64,000 nucleotides of DNA. Source: Flavobacteriales bacterium (lineage in GTDB: Bacteria; Bacteroidota; Bacteroidia; NS11-12g; UBA955). This document shows, piece after piece, positions 19,166 to 29,127 of the stretch (its first letter is position 1; each line of letters opens with the position of its first letter). The position numbers were made by a program, and so were the translations under genes. The notes beneath the pieces were generated by a model that saw nothing but the letters and a program-made list of their open reading frames with translations, searched no databases and was not told where the DNA came from. The stretch is from NCBI GenBank assembly GCA_002737705.1, contig NSIM01000002.1:1-64000 (forward strand), read 5' to 3'.

Positions 19166-21448
19166 TCAAAATCGGTACCCTAGACTCAAGTTTATACTCC
19201 TGCCCGAAGCACTCATACCACTGGCAAAATACCGATAATGCAAATCAAATATATTGTCTAGCGACAAGGCGATGTTATAGCCTGATTTGGGTTGATACCC
19301 ACCCCGAATAGTCCAACACTGCCAAGACGGATTGAAACCGTCTGCGAGTTTATCTCCATTAATATCATTCAGTCCGATGGGTTGCATATTTTGGTTGTCT
19401 TCACCACTATTCGAATACTCTTCTGCCTTTTTCGTCCCATTGAATAAGCACTGTCCTTCTAAAAACCAGTCTTTTGCTTTCCATCGCAAAGACAATTGCC
19501 CAAAGACCGGCGGTATATGATCCAATGGCTGCTCATAGGCACCCAAGGCTTTGGCATATCTGCCTTTTGTATCAGAAATAGATCCCGAAAACCACAATTG
19601 TTTGTACAATCTAATTTTTGCATTGGCATAAAAACCGAAAATACGTGCCACCGCGACATTCACAATTTGATAGACTGGTGTCAAACGACCATCGTATAAA
19701 AAGGAATCCTTTCCATTAAATTTACCTGGCTGATCCAACAACAAATCTCGCACGTGGCTATGAAATAAACCAGCCTCAAACGCAAACCGGTTGTCTTTGC
19801 GCCACAAAAAACCCAAATCCACAGTGAGACTCTGTTCGGCCTTCAATGTTTCGTTTGGGACTACCAATTTACTCCCTGGCTGAGATTCAAAAACCTTGGT
19901 CATGTCATCTATATTGGGATTTCGATACGCCTGATTAATACTGGCCTTTAACATCAATCCCTTTTTCAATTCTTGGGTAATACCCAAATCATAGCTGGGA
20001 GCAATTGATTGAAACGAAATCGCTGAAAAAGGCAATTTCCAAGGATTTGATTTTGAGTATAAAGCCTCTAAACGATAATTGGCCATGCGGAACCCGACTT
20101 GAATCACTGTTCCGGTCTTTTGTATGGAGTAAACCATCTGCTCAAAGATAGAAAACATCTGCGTGGTGGCACCAGAATCGCTATACCTAGGCTGGGTTTC
20201 TGATAAAGTATTTGTGAGAATATTTCGATTTATTCCGGTAGAAATTACCCCATTAAAAACAAATTCTAATCCAGAATTCAAAATCAAGCCATTGGCAAGC
20301 TGATCGTGCCGATCCAGATTGAGCGTAAGCATTTTCACCTTGTCTAGCTGAGTCCGCTCATTTATATCCTTAAAATTGCGTGTTACCCTGGCCAATGCTG
20401 TATTCTGCCGCGCAAGAGACAAACGAATATTGTGTTTGTTTGTTCCTGTTTTCAATTGATATCCCAAAAATCCACGGCGCTGAGGGGCATAATCCCAGCG
20501 ACCATATACAGGCAAACCCATGGCATTAAACTGCGACAAACGGTCGTATCTTGGAATCAAACCCGAAAACGAGTTTTGGAAATTAATTGTGTGGTGAAAC
20601 TTTCCCATTTGGGCCGAAACTTTTGCAAAAATATCGGTTTGAGTATACCCCGTTCCCTGTTGAATTTTAGGATCTGGATTGACCAATACTGTATCGTTTT
20701 CATTAATTTGTGAGACATATTTTGGCAATAACCCAAATGTATCCCAATTTGAATAATTTTTGCTTCCGCTGCGCAAATCACCAAACTGACTGCGGGTGCA
20801 TGAAAATATAGCGCCTACTTTTTGGGATTGAAGCTGCAAGCCCGCATTGCCAATCAGCGAAGAGTTGGCCGAACTGTATCGAACTGTGGCACTCGGTTTA
20901 ACAAAAAAATTACCCACGGTCGCTTCACGGGTTTTAAAATACAATACCCCTCCCATCGCATCGGAACCATATAAGGTTGAACCCGATCCGAAATTCACTT
21001 CCATCCGATCCAAAATAAAGGGATCAATGGTAATAATATCCTGTGTATGGCCTGATCTATACGTGGCGTTATTGATTCGCACTCCATCCATCACCAACAA
21101 AACACGCGAAGCTTCAAAACCCCGCAAAATTGGCGAACCTCCACCCATCTGACTTTTTTGGACAAACACCTGTCCACTGTTTATCAAGGCATCTCCAAGG
21201 GTAGCGGGTTGTAACTCTGCCAAACGTTTTGCCCCCACAACCTCAATCTGACGTGGAGAGTATTTTCTTTTTTGATCGAACCGCTGACTAGAAACCAATA
21301 CCTCATCAAATGACTCTAAATCTGAGGTATCTGACGGGGTATCTAATACGATACTATTTTGTGCCCGGACAGTAACAAATAGAAAGAATATCAGTGTGGC
21401 AATTGTGGTTTTTTTAAACACTTTTTTAGGGATTATGCTCTTATGCAC
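19166..21448 (-). CDS. TonB-dependent outer-membrane receptor (haem/haemoglobin-type)
   Basis: An outer-membrane barrel importing a large ligand with TonB energy. After a signal peptide (KKTTIATLIFFLFVTVRAQ) the plug domain reads QIEVVGAKRLAELQPATLGD, GGGSPILRGFEASRVLLVMD, GVRINNATYRSGHTQ and GSTLYGSDAMGGVLYFKT. These resemble the haemin/haemoglobin receptor family; the actual substrate is inferred only. The barrel ends with the C-terminal Phe (NLSLGYRF) needed for insertion. There is no ATG in the upstream frame. The GTG at 21448 gives about 760 aa, and a TTG at 21499 is the alternative. No SusD partner is adjacent. Confidence 0.85.
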   Translation of the reverse strand: MHKSIIPKKVFKKTTIATLIFFLFVTVRAQNSIVLDTPSDTSDLESFDEVLVSSQRFDQKRKYSPRQIEVVGAKRLAELQPATLGDALINSGQVFVQKSQMGGGSPILRGFEASRVLLVMDGVRINNATYRSGHTQDIITIDPFILDRMEVNFGSGSTLYGSDAMGGVLYFKTREATVGNFFVKPSATVRYSSANSSLIGNAGLQLQSQKVGAIFSCTRSQFGDLRSGSKNYSNWDTFGLLPKYVSQINENDTVLVNPDPKIQQGTGYTQTDIFAKVSAQMGKFHHTINFQNSFSGLIPRYDRLSQFNAMGLPVYGRWDYAPQRRGFLGYQLKTGTNKHNIRLSLARQNTALARVTRNFKDINERTQLDKVKMLTLNLDRHDQLANGLILNSGLEFVFNGVISTGINRNILTNTLSETQPRYSDSGATTQMFSIFEQMVYSIQKTGTVIQVGFRMANYRLEALYSKSNPWKLPFSAISFQSIAPSYDLGITQELKKGLMLKASINQAYRNPNIDDMTKVFESQPGSKLVVPNETLKAEQSLTVDLGFLWRKDNRFAFEAGLFHSHVRDLLLDQPGKFNGKDSFLYDGRLTPVYQIVNVAVARIFGFYANAKIRLYKQLWFSGSISDTKGRYAKALGAYEQPLDHIPPVFGQLSLRWKAKDWFLEGQCLFNGTKKAEEYSNSGEDNQNMQPIGLNDINGDKLADGFNPSWQCWTIRGGYQPKSGYNIALSLDNIFDLHYRYFASGMSASGRSINLSLGYRF

Positions 21449-21538
21449 AGCGTTATTATGTGGTTTTAAGTTGCATTTATTGAACAAAAGCGAAGACAAA
21501 AAATGGGTAACTCAATACGAATAGCAGGCAAATTTAGG

Positions 21539-21602
21539 TTCTCCAGAATAAAATAAATGAATGAAATTATTGGCTCGGGAAAGTGGCTTAAGGGCAAATA
21601 TA
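21539..21602 (-). promoter_or_regulatory. Two candidate -7 boxes upstream of the TonB receptor
   Basis: The minus strand carries TAAATTTG (21539-21546) and TATATTTG (21595-21602), both TAnnTTTG. Neither has a TTG at the proper -33 distance. They lie 40-150 bases before the possible GTG/TTG starts, in the divergent gap shared with the thiolase gene. Confidence 0.3.
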
Positions 21603-21648
21603 AAATTTGTGGACTGCAATCATAGAAAAATGTTGAATTTTGTACTGA

Positions 21649-22851
21649 ATGAAAACAGCTGTATATGTAATCGATATTGTAAGAACGCCAGTAGGAAAAT
21701 TTGGAGGCATGTTGGCAAATACACGTCCAGATGACCTTGCGGCTCATGTTATCAAAGCCATTATGGAGCGAAATCCAAGTATCGATCCCACGGCTATCGA
21801 TGAAGTGATACTTGGCGCAGCAAACCAAGCCGGTGAAGACAATCGAAATGTTGCCAGAATGGCCACCTTGTTGGCCGGATTGCCCACAAGTATTCCTGGA
21901 TATACTGTAAACCGATTGTGTGCATCTGGTCTTCAAAGCATTATGAATGGCGCAATGTCCATCGCTTCAGGTCAATCCCATCTCATATTGGCGGGCGGAA
22001 CAGAAAGCATGACGCGTGCGCCTTTTGTAATGGCGAAAGCAGAAACCCCGTTTTCTAGATCACCAGAAATATACGACACCACCATAGGCTGGCGATTCAC
22101 AAACAAAACATTGTCTAACCTGTATCATCCCTATTCTATGGGTGAGACAGCCGAAAATGTAGCTGAACAATTTAAGATATCTCGTGAAGATCAAGACTTA
22201 TTTGCCTATCAAACCCAATTGAATTGGAAAAACGCACAGGATGCAGGGCGATTCTCACATGAAATTGTGGGTGTCCCCATCTCTCATAAAAAAAGAGAGT
22301 TGCTGGTGTTTGAAACGGACGAGCACCCCAGGCTGAGTGAGATCAACATATTGTCTGGGCTCGAAGCCGCCTTTCGTGAAGGGGGGACTGTTACAGCCGG
22401 AAACAGTTCTGGAATCAACGATGGTGCAGCCATTTGTATTTTGGCATCCGAAGAAATGGTAAACCAATTGGGGCTTAATCCCATGGCCCGCATTGCAGGA
22501 ATCGGGGCAGCCGGTGTCGACCCATCCATTATGGGCATGGGCCCTGTTCCAGCCACAAAAAAAGCGTTAAAAAATGCGGGTATTGGTGTCAAGGATCTAC
22601 ACGTAGCCGAACTGAATGAAGCCTTCGCCTCACAAGTTTTAGCCAGTATGATGGCTCTAGAAATAGACCGCAGTATTGTAAACCCAAATGGCGGCAGCAT
22701 TGCCATTGGACATCCATTGGGCGCGTCTGGGACAAGAATATCTGCCACCTTACTTCACCATATGAACCAAAACAAGCTATTGAAATATGGTTTGGCCACA
22801 ATGTGCGTCGGCGTCGGGCAAGGCTGTGCCATTGTGTACGAAAATATGTAG
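21649..22851 (+). CDS. Acetyl-CoA acyltransferase, 3-oxoadipyl-CoA thiolase type (PcaF/PaaJ-like)
   Basis: A thiolase of 400 aa. It cleaves 3-oxoacyl-CoA with CoA, or condenses two acyl-CoAs. The catalytic residues are visible: Cys91 in NRLCASGLQS, His355 in GHPLGASGTR and Cys386 in CVGVGQG. The segment ANQAGEDNRNVARMATLLAG (residues 58-77) is characteristic of the 3-oxoadipyl-CoA thiolases PcaF and PaaJ rather than plain AtoB/FadA. This suggests the last step of aromatic (phenylacetate or protocatechuate) breakdown. No other pathway gene is adjacent; a paaN gene lies 40 kb away. The substrate is an inference from family resemblance. Confidence 0.88.
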   Translation: MKTAVYVIDIVRTPVGKFGGMLANTRPDDLAAHVIKAIMERNPSIDPTAIDEVILGAANQAGEDNRNVARMATLLAGLPTSIPGYTVNRLCASGLQSIMNGAMSIASGQSHLILAGGTESMTRAPFVMAKAETPFSRSPEIYDTTIGWRFTNKTLSNLYHPYSMGETAENVAEQFKISREDQDLFAYQTQLNWKNAQDAGRFSHEIVGVPISHKKRELLVFETDEHPRLSEINILSGLEAAFREGGTVTAGNSSGINDGAAICILASEEMVNQLGLNPMARIAGIGAAGVDPSIMGMGPVPATKKALKNAGIGVKDLHVAELNEAFASQVLASMMALEIDRSIVNPNGGSIAIGHPLGASGTRISATLLHHMNQNKLLKYGLATMCVGVGQGCAIVYENM

Positions 22852-22852
22852 C

Positions 22853-23575
22853 ATGCGGTATAAAATTGAATTATCTTATATCGGAACCCCCTTTGGTGGC
22901 TGGCAAATTCAAACCAATGCTCCCAGTGTTCAAGAAACCCTACAAAAAGTTCTGGGTACGGTTTGCGATGAACCCATAGATCTTGTGGGATGTGGGAGAA
23001 CCGATTCGGGGGTTCATGCCTCACAGTTTTTTGCCCATTTCGAAACCGAGAACCCCATTCCAAGCAATATTCCCCACCGCGTAAACCGATTACTCCCCAA
23101 TGAAATTGCCGTTATTTCTTGCGAAATTTGTGAGCCAAGCTTCCACGCCAGATACAGTGCAATCCAACGAGAATACCAATACCATATCTGTTCACAAAAA
23201 AATCCATTTACAGCCAATACTTCTTGGTGGACTGCAAAAACTCCCAATATTGATAAGATGAATGAATGTGCAAACACCCTTCTTGGAGAGCATCCTTTCA
23301 CGGCTTTTTGCAAAGGAGAAATACCCAATGGAAATCCACTTTGTACAATTTTTAAAGCCGAATGGATTCGCACCGATACTGGATATACCTTCACCATTAT
23401 TTCAAATCGATTTTTACGAAATATGGTTCGTTCTTTGGTGGGTTTCTTACTTGAAGTTGGACTTGAGACAATGAGTAAAGAAGAATTTACGCGTGTGTTT
23501 ATGAAGGCAGAACGTGCAGAAAATGGACATTCTGTTCCTGCAGAAGGACTCTGTCTTAGTAGAGTTGTCTATTAA
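22853..23575 (+). CDS. truA: tRNA pseudouridine(38-40) synthase TruA
   Basis: Modifies uridines 38-40 in the tRNA anticodon stem. The protein (240 aa) begins MRYKIELSYIGTPFGGWQIQ. Its catalytic Asp51 lies in the signature GCGRTDSGVHA, and FLRNMVRSLVGFL is the conserved C-terminal helix. The ATG at 22853 lies one base after the thiolase stop (22849-22851) and gives the family N-terminus; a longer frame from 22787 would overlap the thiolase deeply. It probably forms a transcription unit with the thiolase. Its stop is one base from the convergent gene's stop. Confidence 0.96.
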   Translation: MRYKIELSYIGTPFGGWQIQTNAPSVQETLQKVLGTVCDEPIDLVGCGRTDSGVHASQFFAHFETENPIPSNIPHRVNRLLPNEIAVISCEICEPSFHARYSAIQREYQYHICSQKNPFTANTSWWTAKTPNIDKMNECANTLLGEHPFTAFCKGEIPNGNPLCTIFKAEWIRTDTGYTFTIISNRFLRNMVRSLVGFLLEVGLETMSKEEFTRVFMKAERAENGHSVPAEGLCLSRVVY

Positions 23576-23576
23576 A

Positions 23577-26500
23577 TTACTCTTCGAATCGCCGTAAAAA
23601 GCGATCTACTTGGCGATCTGTTGCTGGCCTTACAAAGAAATTGTCTGCTTTGATTTTGTCTGCAGTATTGGATAAAACTTGCTGCATATTTTGGTCTGAA
23701 CAATAGATATACGCAACTGTTTTGGTAAGATTGATATAGAGGTAATCATTGGCTCCCAAATCTAAATACATATACATATTCTGACCGCTTCGCTTATGCT
23801 CAAGCAACACAATCGCTTTCATGTCTTTATTGATGGGTTTGCCTGCAATGCTGGCTATAGAAATCAAATCATTGGAATACATTCCCCTGAGTTTACTGTC
23901 CCAACGAAACGTGGCATCACTGAGAACAAATTTGTATCCTGCTTCGTCTTTTCCTGTCAATTCTCCATTTTTCTCCACATTTGAAATCGCCTGACGGGCA
24001 TTTTTATCATTGTCCATCATTTCTCCCAAACACTGCTTAAAAAATGGGGTATTGATGGAGGTGGTATTTCCCCCATTGACTGCAATGAGTTCTACCAAGG
24101 CATTGCTATAATCAGGATGCATCGGAAAATCAAGCATCATGGCCAAATTGAAAACAAAAGAACTATCGCCGGCTTTTAGATCTGCAGTACCAGCATTTTT
24201 GAATTTAATATTGGCTGATTCAAGACCGAAATCTAGTGGCCCTTCCGCATGAATAGAATGATTTTTTTCATTAAATTGAATCCAGCTTCCTTTTAACCCC
24301 CCATGGAGTAAGCGTGATTCACTTCCAGCAAAAAAGCTTTCAGTTTTGTGGTCGTAATAAAAAATTCCTGTATCATTCGTAACATCATCATCAGAATAAC
24401 GGCGTTTCCAAGAATACATAAGTGGGTATACATAACTCGAATCGTTGGCCACAAACAATCCGACAAATTGTTTTTTATTGTCCTTATCACGCGGGTCATA
24501 GAGCGACAAAACAACATTTTTTGGGTCAACCCGGCTATTATAACGAAGCCAAACAGAAGGATAAATATTGTTAAACGTGTGCAAGGGTTTTACATACCCC
24601 GTAAAGCGAATGAGGGGTTCAGTGCTTTCGATTTGCGCAAATCCTTTGTATCCAATCTTGGTGTCAAGGGTAAACCCTTTTTCTTCGGAAATACGGCCAA
24701 TCCCTTCAACGCGTTGATTTTCATTTACAATAACACTATCCAACAGAAATTCTTGTCTACCCCCACGGCTGTTAACATACTGATAATAGCCCTTTCCTCT
24801 GATTTTGTTTTTTCCATAGACCTTAACGCGCAATTTATAAATTTCGTGGTACTTGTTTTCTTTACCCGCAAGCAATCGCGAACTATCCAAATGATCCATA
24901 TCTGCATTGGCTCGGATGGTAGCCTTGCCATCTTTTAAAAATAAACGAGAATCTGCGATGTCTATATAAGGAATCTCAGCAATTTTGAGGGTATAGTCTT
25001 CTAAACTGTAATCGGCTTTTCTTCCCTCATAACGCAAACCCCCTTGGGTTGGATTGGTACTTGAGAAAATCGGAGTTTGTGCACGAAGATTCGGACCCAC
25101 TTTGGCTTGAATGATCTTTTTGTCCATATCCCATTTATAGTCTGTGAGGTTTGTTTGATACATGTTATACGCAAAAGATGTCATAGAGCCAGAGTCGTTC
25201 TTTGTAAATAGTCCCATTCGTTTACTGAAATCCATGCTCGCATTGATATTGCTGGTTTCAAAAGCCATACGGGATGAATCGGCGGCATAAATAGATAGAT
25301 TTGCCTTCAGTGCACTGGTTTTCTTGGGAGAAAATACCATCTCTTGGCTACTGAATCTGGCCTGTTCCCATGCCAAAATACCATTCCCTTTCAGATGGGT
25401 TGGCGACTGGGTTAAGGTTCCTGTAAAATCATATCCCTTTGAAAAAACCTTGATTGGCGTGGCACCATTGCTGACATTAAATTGGTCTTGGTATGGGTTC
25501 CAAACCATTCCTGCGTTCAAGGCATGGACCTCTGGATATTTGGTGTTTTCGGTCAAATCATACCGATCAATTATGCCTTCTGCCTTTTTGGGCAAAAGCA
25601 ATATTTTTGAAAACTTACTATTGGATCCCTGGTATCCAAAACTTCCGTCGGTTCCATAAAAACCTTCCTCACTAAGATTCATGGTCATGTCTCCATTGCC
25701 TTTTCCTTTATACATGGCAAACCCTCCGGGTGGAGTGTGTTTGATAAATCCCAGAGAATAATCTTTCTGAATACTCACATAATGACGAAAATCAGGGAAA
25801 ATGCCATCAGAAATAAAATTGCCATCAAAATGCAATCCATCAATGGTAAAATTGTCCAAACTGTCTATTGTAAAAGGATCTACAACAAATTTAAATTTGT
25901 CTCCAGTATATGCTCCACCATGAATATGGGGTTTATTGTATAACACCTCGCTACCCTTATCACTCACGAAAATCGGATATTCAGGATAGTCTTTGTTTCC
26001 AGATTTGTTGTTCGGTTTGTCGATGTAAAGCGTCCCGCTCACATTTCTAAGTACCGACTTTATCGGAATCAAGCGTCGGCCTGTTGAGTCTGGAAAATAC
26101 ATTTGAAGTGAATCAACGCTCGAAAGAACAATGAAAAATTGGTCGTAATTAAACGTGTATTTATTGCCAAAAAAATCAAAACGCCCTGCCCGCAATTGAC
26201 CCCCAAATCGAAGATTTCGGTTCTTCAACAAAGTAACCTTTTGGTCTGTCGGCAATACGATTACATTTTGAGAATCTGAGAAAAAGAATTTAGAAACTCC
26301 TTCTAAATTCATTTCGTTACTCAATAAATTGAGACTGAAATTTGGACGTTTCCCTATGGTAGATGAAATTCGTATTACATCATAATCTCTCATTTTTTGG
26401 TGTGCTTGCAAATATTTAAAGGCTTTGGGAAGCAACGTAGCACTGTCTTTTTCTTGGTGATAATTGATATATCCCTGATCATGCAATTCTAAAAAAAGAA

Positions 26501-28088
26501 CCGTCAGGTATTCTTTTGGGGTATTTGAAAAAAAAGCATACTCGTCTAGAGAAAATTTAATTCGCTGTTCGGCTTTATAAAACTCCCTCATTTCATTTTT
26601 CCTCAATTGCAATTGTTTCAATTTTGCATCGGCCTTGATTTTGTCGGAAGGATTCTTTGAAAACAACAATTGTTTAATCTCATTTTCCATTGCTTGGGAA
26701 ATCTTATCTTCAGGCTGTCGGTTATAAAATGCAATCATCCCTTCAAGCGGATTCGATTGTAATGGTCCTTGAAGTCTTGCGAATAAAATTTCACGGTAAA
26801 AATCGTCGGAAGAAATACGGGCTTCCAATTCATTGTTTACATTGTCGAAATCAACAAAAGGATCCGTTATTTTCCATCGAACCTGCTGAACATCTATGCC
26901 CACCTTATGATAGCTATCGCTGAAAGGAACCCGCATCAAACCACTCTCTCCCCGATCTATAACAAGCTTGTTGTCTTTGAAAATAAAATTAACCTTCACG
27001 AAAGGATGGTAAATCATTGTATTGCTGTCGAGATACAAGGTGAATTCACTTTGCAAAGTGCCAGCGACTCCATCGGCTATTTTGAAGGATTTACTTTTCA
27101 GAGTAACCTTCTTCTTGCCTTTATAAAAAACATCAATCAGGGTAGGCTCCCCATTTGCTGTAGCCGTTGTTATGGAATGTCCTTGCATGGAAAACCCACC
27201 CCTAAAAAAGGACTCAGGACCCACTATCCCCTGAACCAAAAGTTCATTGTTGTATGAATTAAATTGGGGATAACCCGAATGCTTAACAAACATTGAATCT
27301 GAAGATGTACTTAATTTGTCGACGAACTTGCCCACGACAGGCCGATTAAAATAGCGGGAATAGTGCAAGATTGCAGAATCAACTGAATAGGTATTTTGTT
27401 CTAGTTCAAAGGTGTATTTCCCGAATGAAACCGAAACCGAATCGTCGGGTAAACAACGCGAAAAATCGGCAGTCCCATAATTTCCAATCCATTGTTTTTT
27501 TGCAGGCCGATAAATGGCTTTTGTTGATTTAATAAGCATTTTATCCAATAAACCCTGACAGGTTAAATTCACATTTCCAAAATGGATTTCTATCTCTCCA
27601 TTGTAAACAATATCAAAATCAAGGGTATCTATTGACCAAATGGCTGTGGGTGATTGATTGACAATTTTTTCTGAAAACAAATTTTTGGTTGTTTGCAAAA
27701 ATTCTAGGTATTCTTTATTGGAATTCCCCAACAGGGATTGGGTAATATTCTGCCATTGAAAAAGCACTTTGTCAGGCAATTTGTTTTTTAAAAAAGCAGA
27801 CACTGTAGACAATAATAATTCGAAATGGGGTTGCACCGCCATTTTCTCGACCAACATTTGATTGGCAATGTCAATAATAAATTTTTGTTGGGTTGGGGAA
27901 AACCTTCCCATCTGCCAATTTTCTTTGAAAATAGCAAAATCCTTACTTAATTGTTTGTCAGCCGGACGGTTTGCAAAGGATTCAAACTCAACAATAAAAG
28001 TTGAGGGCATTGGACTAAAACTTCCGCTCTGGGCAGACAGTTTTAGGGCTAAAAAAGTAAATATACAAAGCCAATACTTAAGAACCAT
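23577..28088 (-). CDS. Large exported protein of unknown function (1503 aa)
   Basis: Not recognised. The ATG at 28088 begins MVLKYWLCIFTFLALKLSAQ, a signal peptide ending in a typical A-Q cleavage site. The mature protein is about 1480 residues, rich in short beta-strand patterns (alternating hydrophobic with N, D, G, K), with few cysteines and no transmembrane helix beyond the signal. A helical stretch rich in K, Q and E near residues 470-510 may be a coiled-coil. No T9SS-type C-terminal domain is evident (it ends RQVDRFLRRFEE). The all-beta appearance would fit a periplasmic or surface scaffold; that is inference. It is transcribed alone, convergent with truA. Confidence 0.85.
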   Translation of the reverse strand: MVLKYWLCIFTFLALKLSAQSGSFSPMPSTFIVEFESFANRPADKQLSKDFAIFKENWQMGRFSPTQQKFIIDIANQMLVEKMAVQPHFELLLSTVSAFLKNKLPDKVLFQWQNITQSLLGNSNKEYLEFLQTTKNLFSEKIVNQSPTAIWSIDTLDFDIVYNGEIEIHFGNVNLTCQGLLDKMLIKSTKAIYRPAKKQWIGNYGTADFSRCLPDDSVSVSFGKYTFELEQNTYSVDSAILHYSRYFNRPVVGKFVDKLSTSSDSMFVKHSGYPQFNSYNNELLVQGIVGPESFFRGGFSMQGHSITTATANGEPTLIDVFYKGKKKVTLKSKSFKIADGVAGTLQSEFTLYLDSNTMIYHPFVKVNFIFKDNKLVIDRGESGLMRVPFSDSYHKVGIDVQQVRWKITDPFVDFDNVNNELEARISSDDFYREILFARLQGPLQSNPLEGMIAFYNRQPEDKISQAMENEIKQLLFSKNPSDKIKADAKLKQLQLRKNEMREFYKAEQRIKFSLDEYAFFSNTPKEYLTVLFLELHDQGYINYHQEKDSATLLPKAFKYLQAHQKMRDYDVIRISSTIGKRPNFSLNLLSNEMNLEGVSKFFFSDSQNVIVLPTDQKVTLLKNRNLRFGGQLRAGRFDFFGNKYTFNYDQFFIVLSSVDSLQMYFPDSTGRRLIPIKSVLRNVSGTLYIDKPNNKSGNKDYPEYPIFVSDKGSEVLYNKPHIHGGAYTGDKFKFVVDPFTIDSLDNFTIDGLHFDGNFISDGIFPDFRHYVSIQKDYSLGFIKHTPPGGFAMYKGKGNGDMTMNLSEEGFYGTDGSFGYQGSNSKFSKILLLPKKAEGIIDRYDLTENTKYPEVHALNAGMVWNPYQDQFNVSNGATPIKVFSKGYDFTGTLTQSPTHLKGNGILAWEQARFSSQEMVFSPKKTSALKANLSIYAADSSRMAFETSNINASMDFSKRMGLFTKNDSGSMTSFAYNMYQTNLTDYKWDMDKKIIQAKVGPNLRAQTPIFSSTNPTQGGLRYEGRKADYSLEDYTLKIAEIPYIDIADSRLFLKDGKATIRANADMDHLDSSRLLAGKENKYHEIYKLRVKVYGKNKIRGKGYYQYVNSRGGRQEFLLDSVIVNENQRVEGIGRISEEKGFTLDTKIGYKGFAQIESTEPLIRFTGYVKPLHTFNNIYPSVWLRYNSRVDPKNVVLSLYDPRDKDNKKQFVGLFVANDSSYVYPLMYSWKRRYSDDDVTNDTGIFYYDHKTESFFAGSESRLLHGGLKGSWIQFNEKNHSIHAEGPLDFGLESANIKFKNAGTADLKAGDSSFVFNLAMMLDFPMHPDYSNALVELIAVNGGNTTSINTPFFKQCLGEMMDNDKNARQAISNVEKNGELTGKDEAGYKFVLSDATFRWDSKLRGMYSNDLISIASIAGKPINKDMKAIVLLEHKRSGQNMYMYLDLGANDYLYINLTKTVAYIYCSDQNMQQVLSNTADKIKADNFFVRPATDRQVDRFLRRFEE

Positions 28089-28138
28089 TGAATAGATTTT
28101 AACAAATAACGCACAATACGCCCATAGATTTTTGAATG

Positions 28139-28903
28139 TTAACGCATTGCTTTTACAATGTCGATAAAATCCCTGGCTCTTAGACTCGCACCACCAATTA
28201 AACCGCCATCGATATCGGGTTGCAAAAACAATGAAGTTGCATTCTCTGGCTTAACACTCCCCCCATAAAGTATGGGTATTAACGATGAAATTTCTTCTGT
28301 GTATTGATTGGCGATTAACTTACGGATATAGGCATGTATTTCTTGGGCTTGGTCGCTAGATGCTGACAAACCAGTGCCTATCGCCCAAATGGGTTCGTAT
28401 GCGATGATTACTTGTGCAAATTCTTTTCTATCCAAATGAAACAATCCCTGGACAATTTGTTCCTCAATTTCCCGAAAATGCCGCTTGTTTTGGCGTTGAT
28501 CTAAGGTTTCTCCAATACAAAATATGGGTTTTATACCAAGTCGAATGAGCGATTTAACCTTGTTTGCGCATATTTCATTGGTTTCTCCAAAATATTGACG
28601 GCGCTCACTATGGCCTACCAAACAATATTGGACCCCAATGGCTTGTAACATACTGGCCGATATTTCTCCCGTAAATGCACCTTGGTCTTCGCTGTGTGCA
28701 TTTTGGGCACCCACACACAAACCAGTTCCTTCCAGCAAGCGCACCGCTGAAGGCAAAGCCAAAAAATTGGGAATGAGTACCACTTTCCCTTCGCCCCTGT
28801 ATTCATCGCGAACAATGCCCCTGACCTCTGCAATTAACGCATGACTTTCATCCAATTTCTTATACATTTTCCAGTTGCCTGCAACAATTTTCTGCCTCTT
28901 CAT
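28139..28903 (-). CDS. tpiA: Triose-phosphate isomerase
   Basis: Glycolytic enzyme interconverting DHAP and glyceraldehyde 3-phosphate (254 aa). It begins MKRQKIVAGNWKM. Active-site residues are Asn10, Lys12, His98 in GHSERR and Glu170 in AYEPIWAIGTG; the phosphate loop includes ILYGGSVKPEN. An in-frame start at 28993 would add 30 residues unlike any TIM. The ATG at 28903 gives the family N-terminus. Confidence 0.97.
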   Translation of the reverse strand: MKRQKIVAGNWKMYKKLDESHALIAEVRGIVRDEYRGEGKVVLIPNFLALPSAVRLLEGTGLCVGAQNAHSEDQGAFTGEISASMLQAIGVQYCLVGHSERRQYFGETNEICANKVKSLIRLGIKPIFCIGETLDQRQNKRHFREIEEQIVQGLFHLDRKEFAQVIIAYEPIWAIGTGLSASSDQAQEIHAYIRKLIANQYTEEISSLIPILYGGSVKPENATSLFLQPDIDGGLIGGASLRARDFIDIVKAMR

Positions 28904-29127
28904 AATCTTTGCAAATAAACACAATCTACAAGCATTTTTATGCTTAAAATATGAACCCATGAAGATTGTGGAGAATCCGATTGTCATAGCCAATAAAAAA
29001 ATCGAGCTAAATGGATCCGTGTTGTTATTGTATTTTTGTCAAACCCACCTGTTGCACACCCATCGTATTCATGAGATCGGCTTTCACTATCCTACTCGAA
29101 ACGAGCTATTGTCTGGGCAATACCCAC
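28904..29127. other. Gap between tpiA and cmk
   Basis: 224 bases without an assigned gene. The plus strand has a TATTTTTG box at 29031-29038 and open reading through the region (28875-29138), giving a protein without family resemblance that begins inside tpiA antisense. No tRNA, hairpin terminator or full promoter is recognised. Confidence 0.5.

Noticed and set aside
22787-22852. Longer TruA N-terminus
   Set aside because: The extra residues lie inside the thiolase gene and have no TruA similarity; the ATG at 22853 gives the standard start.
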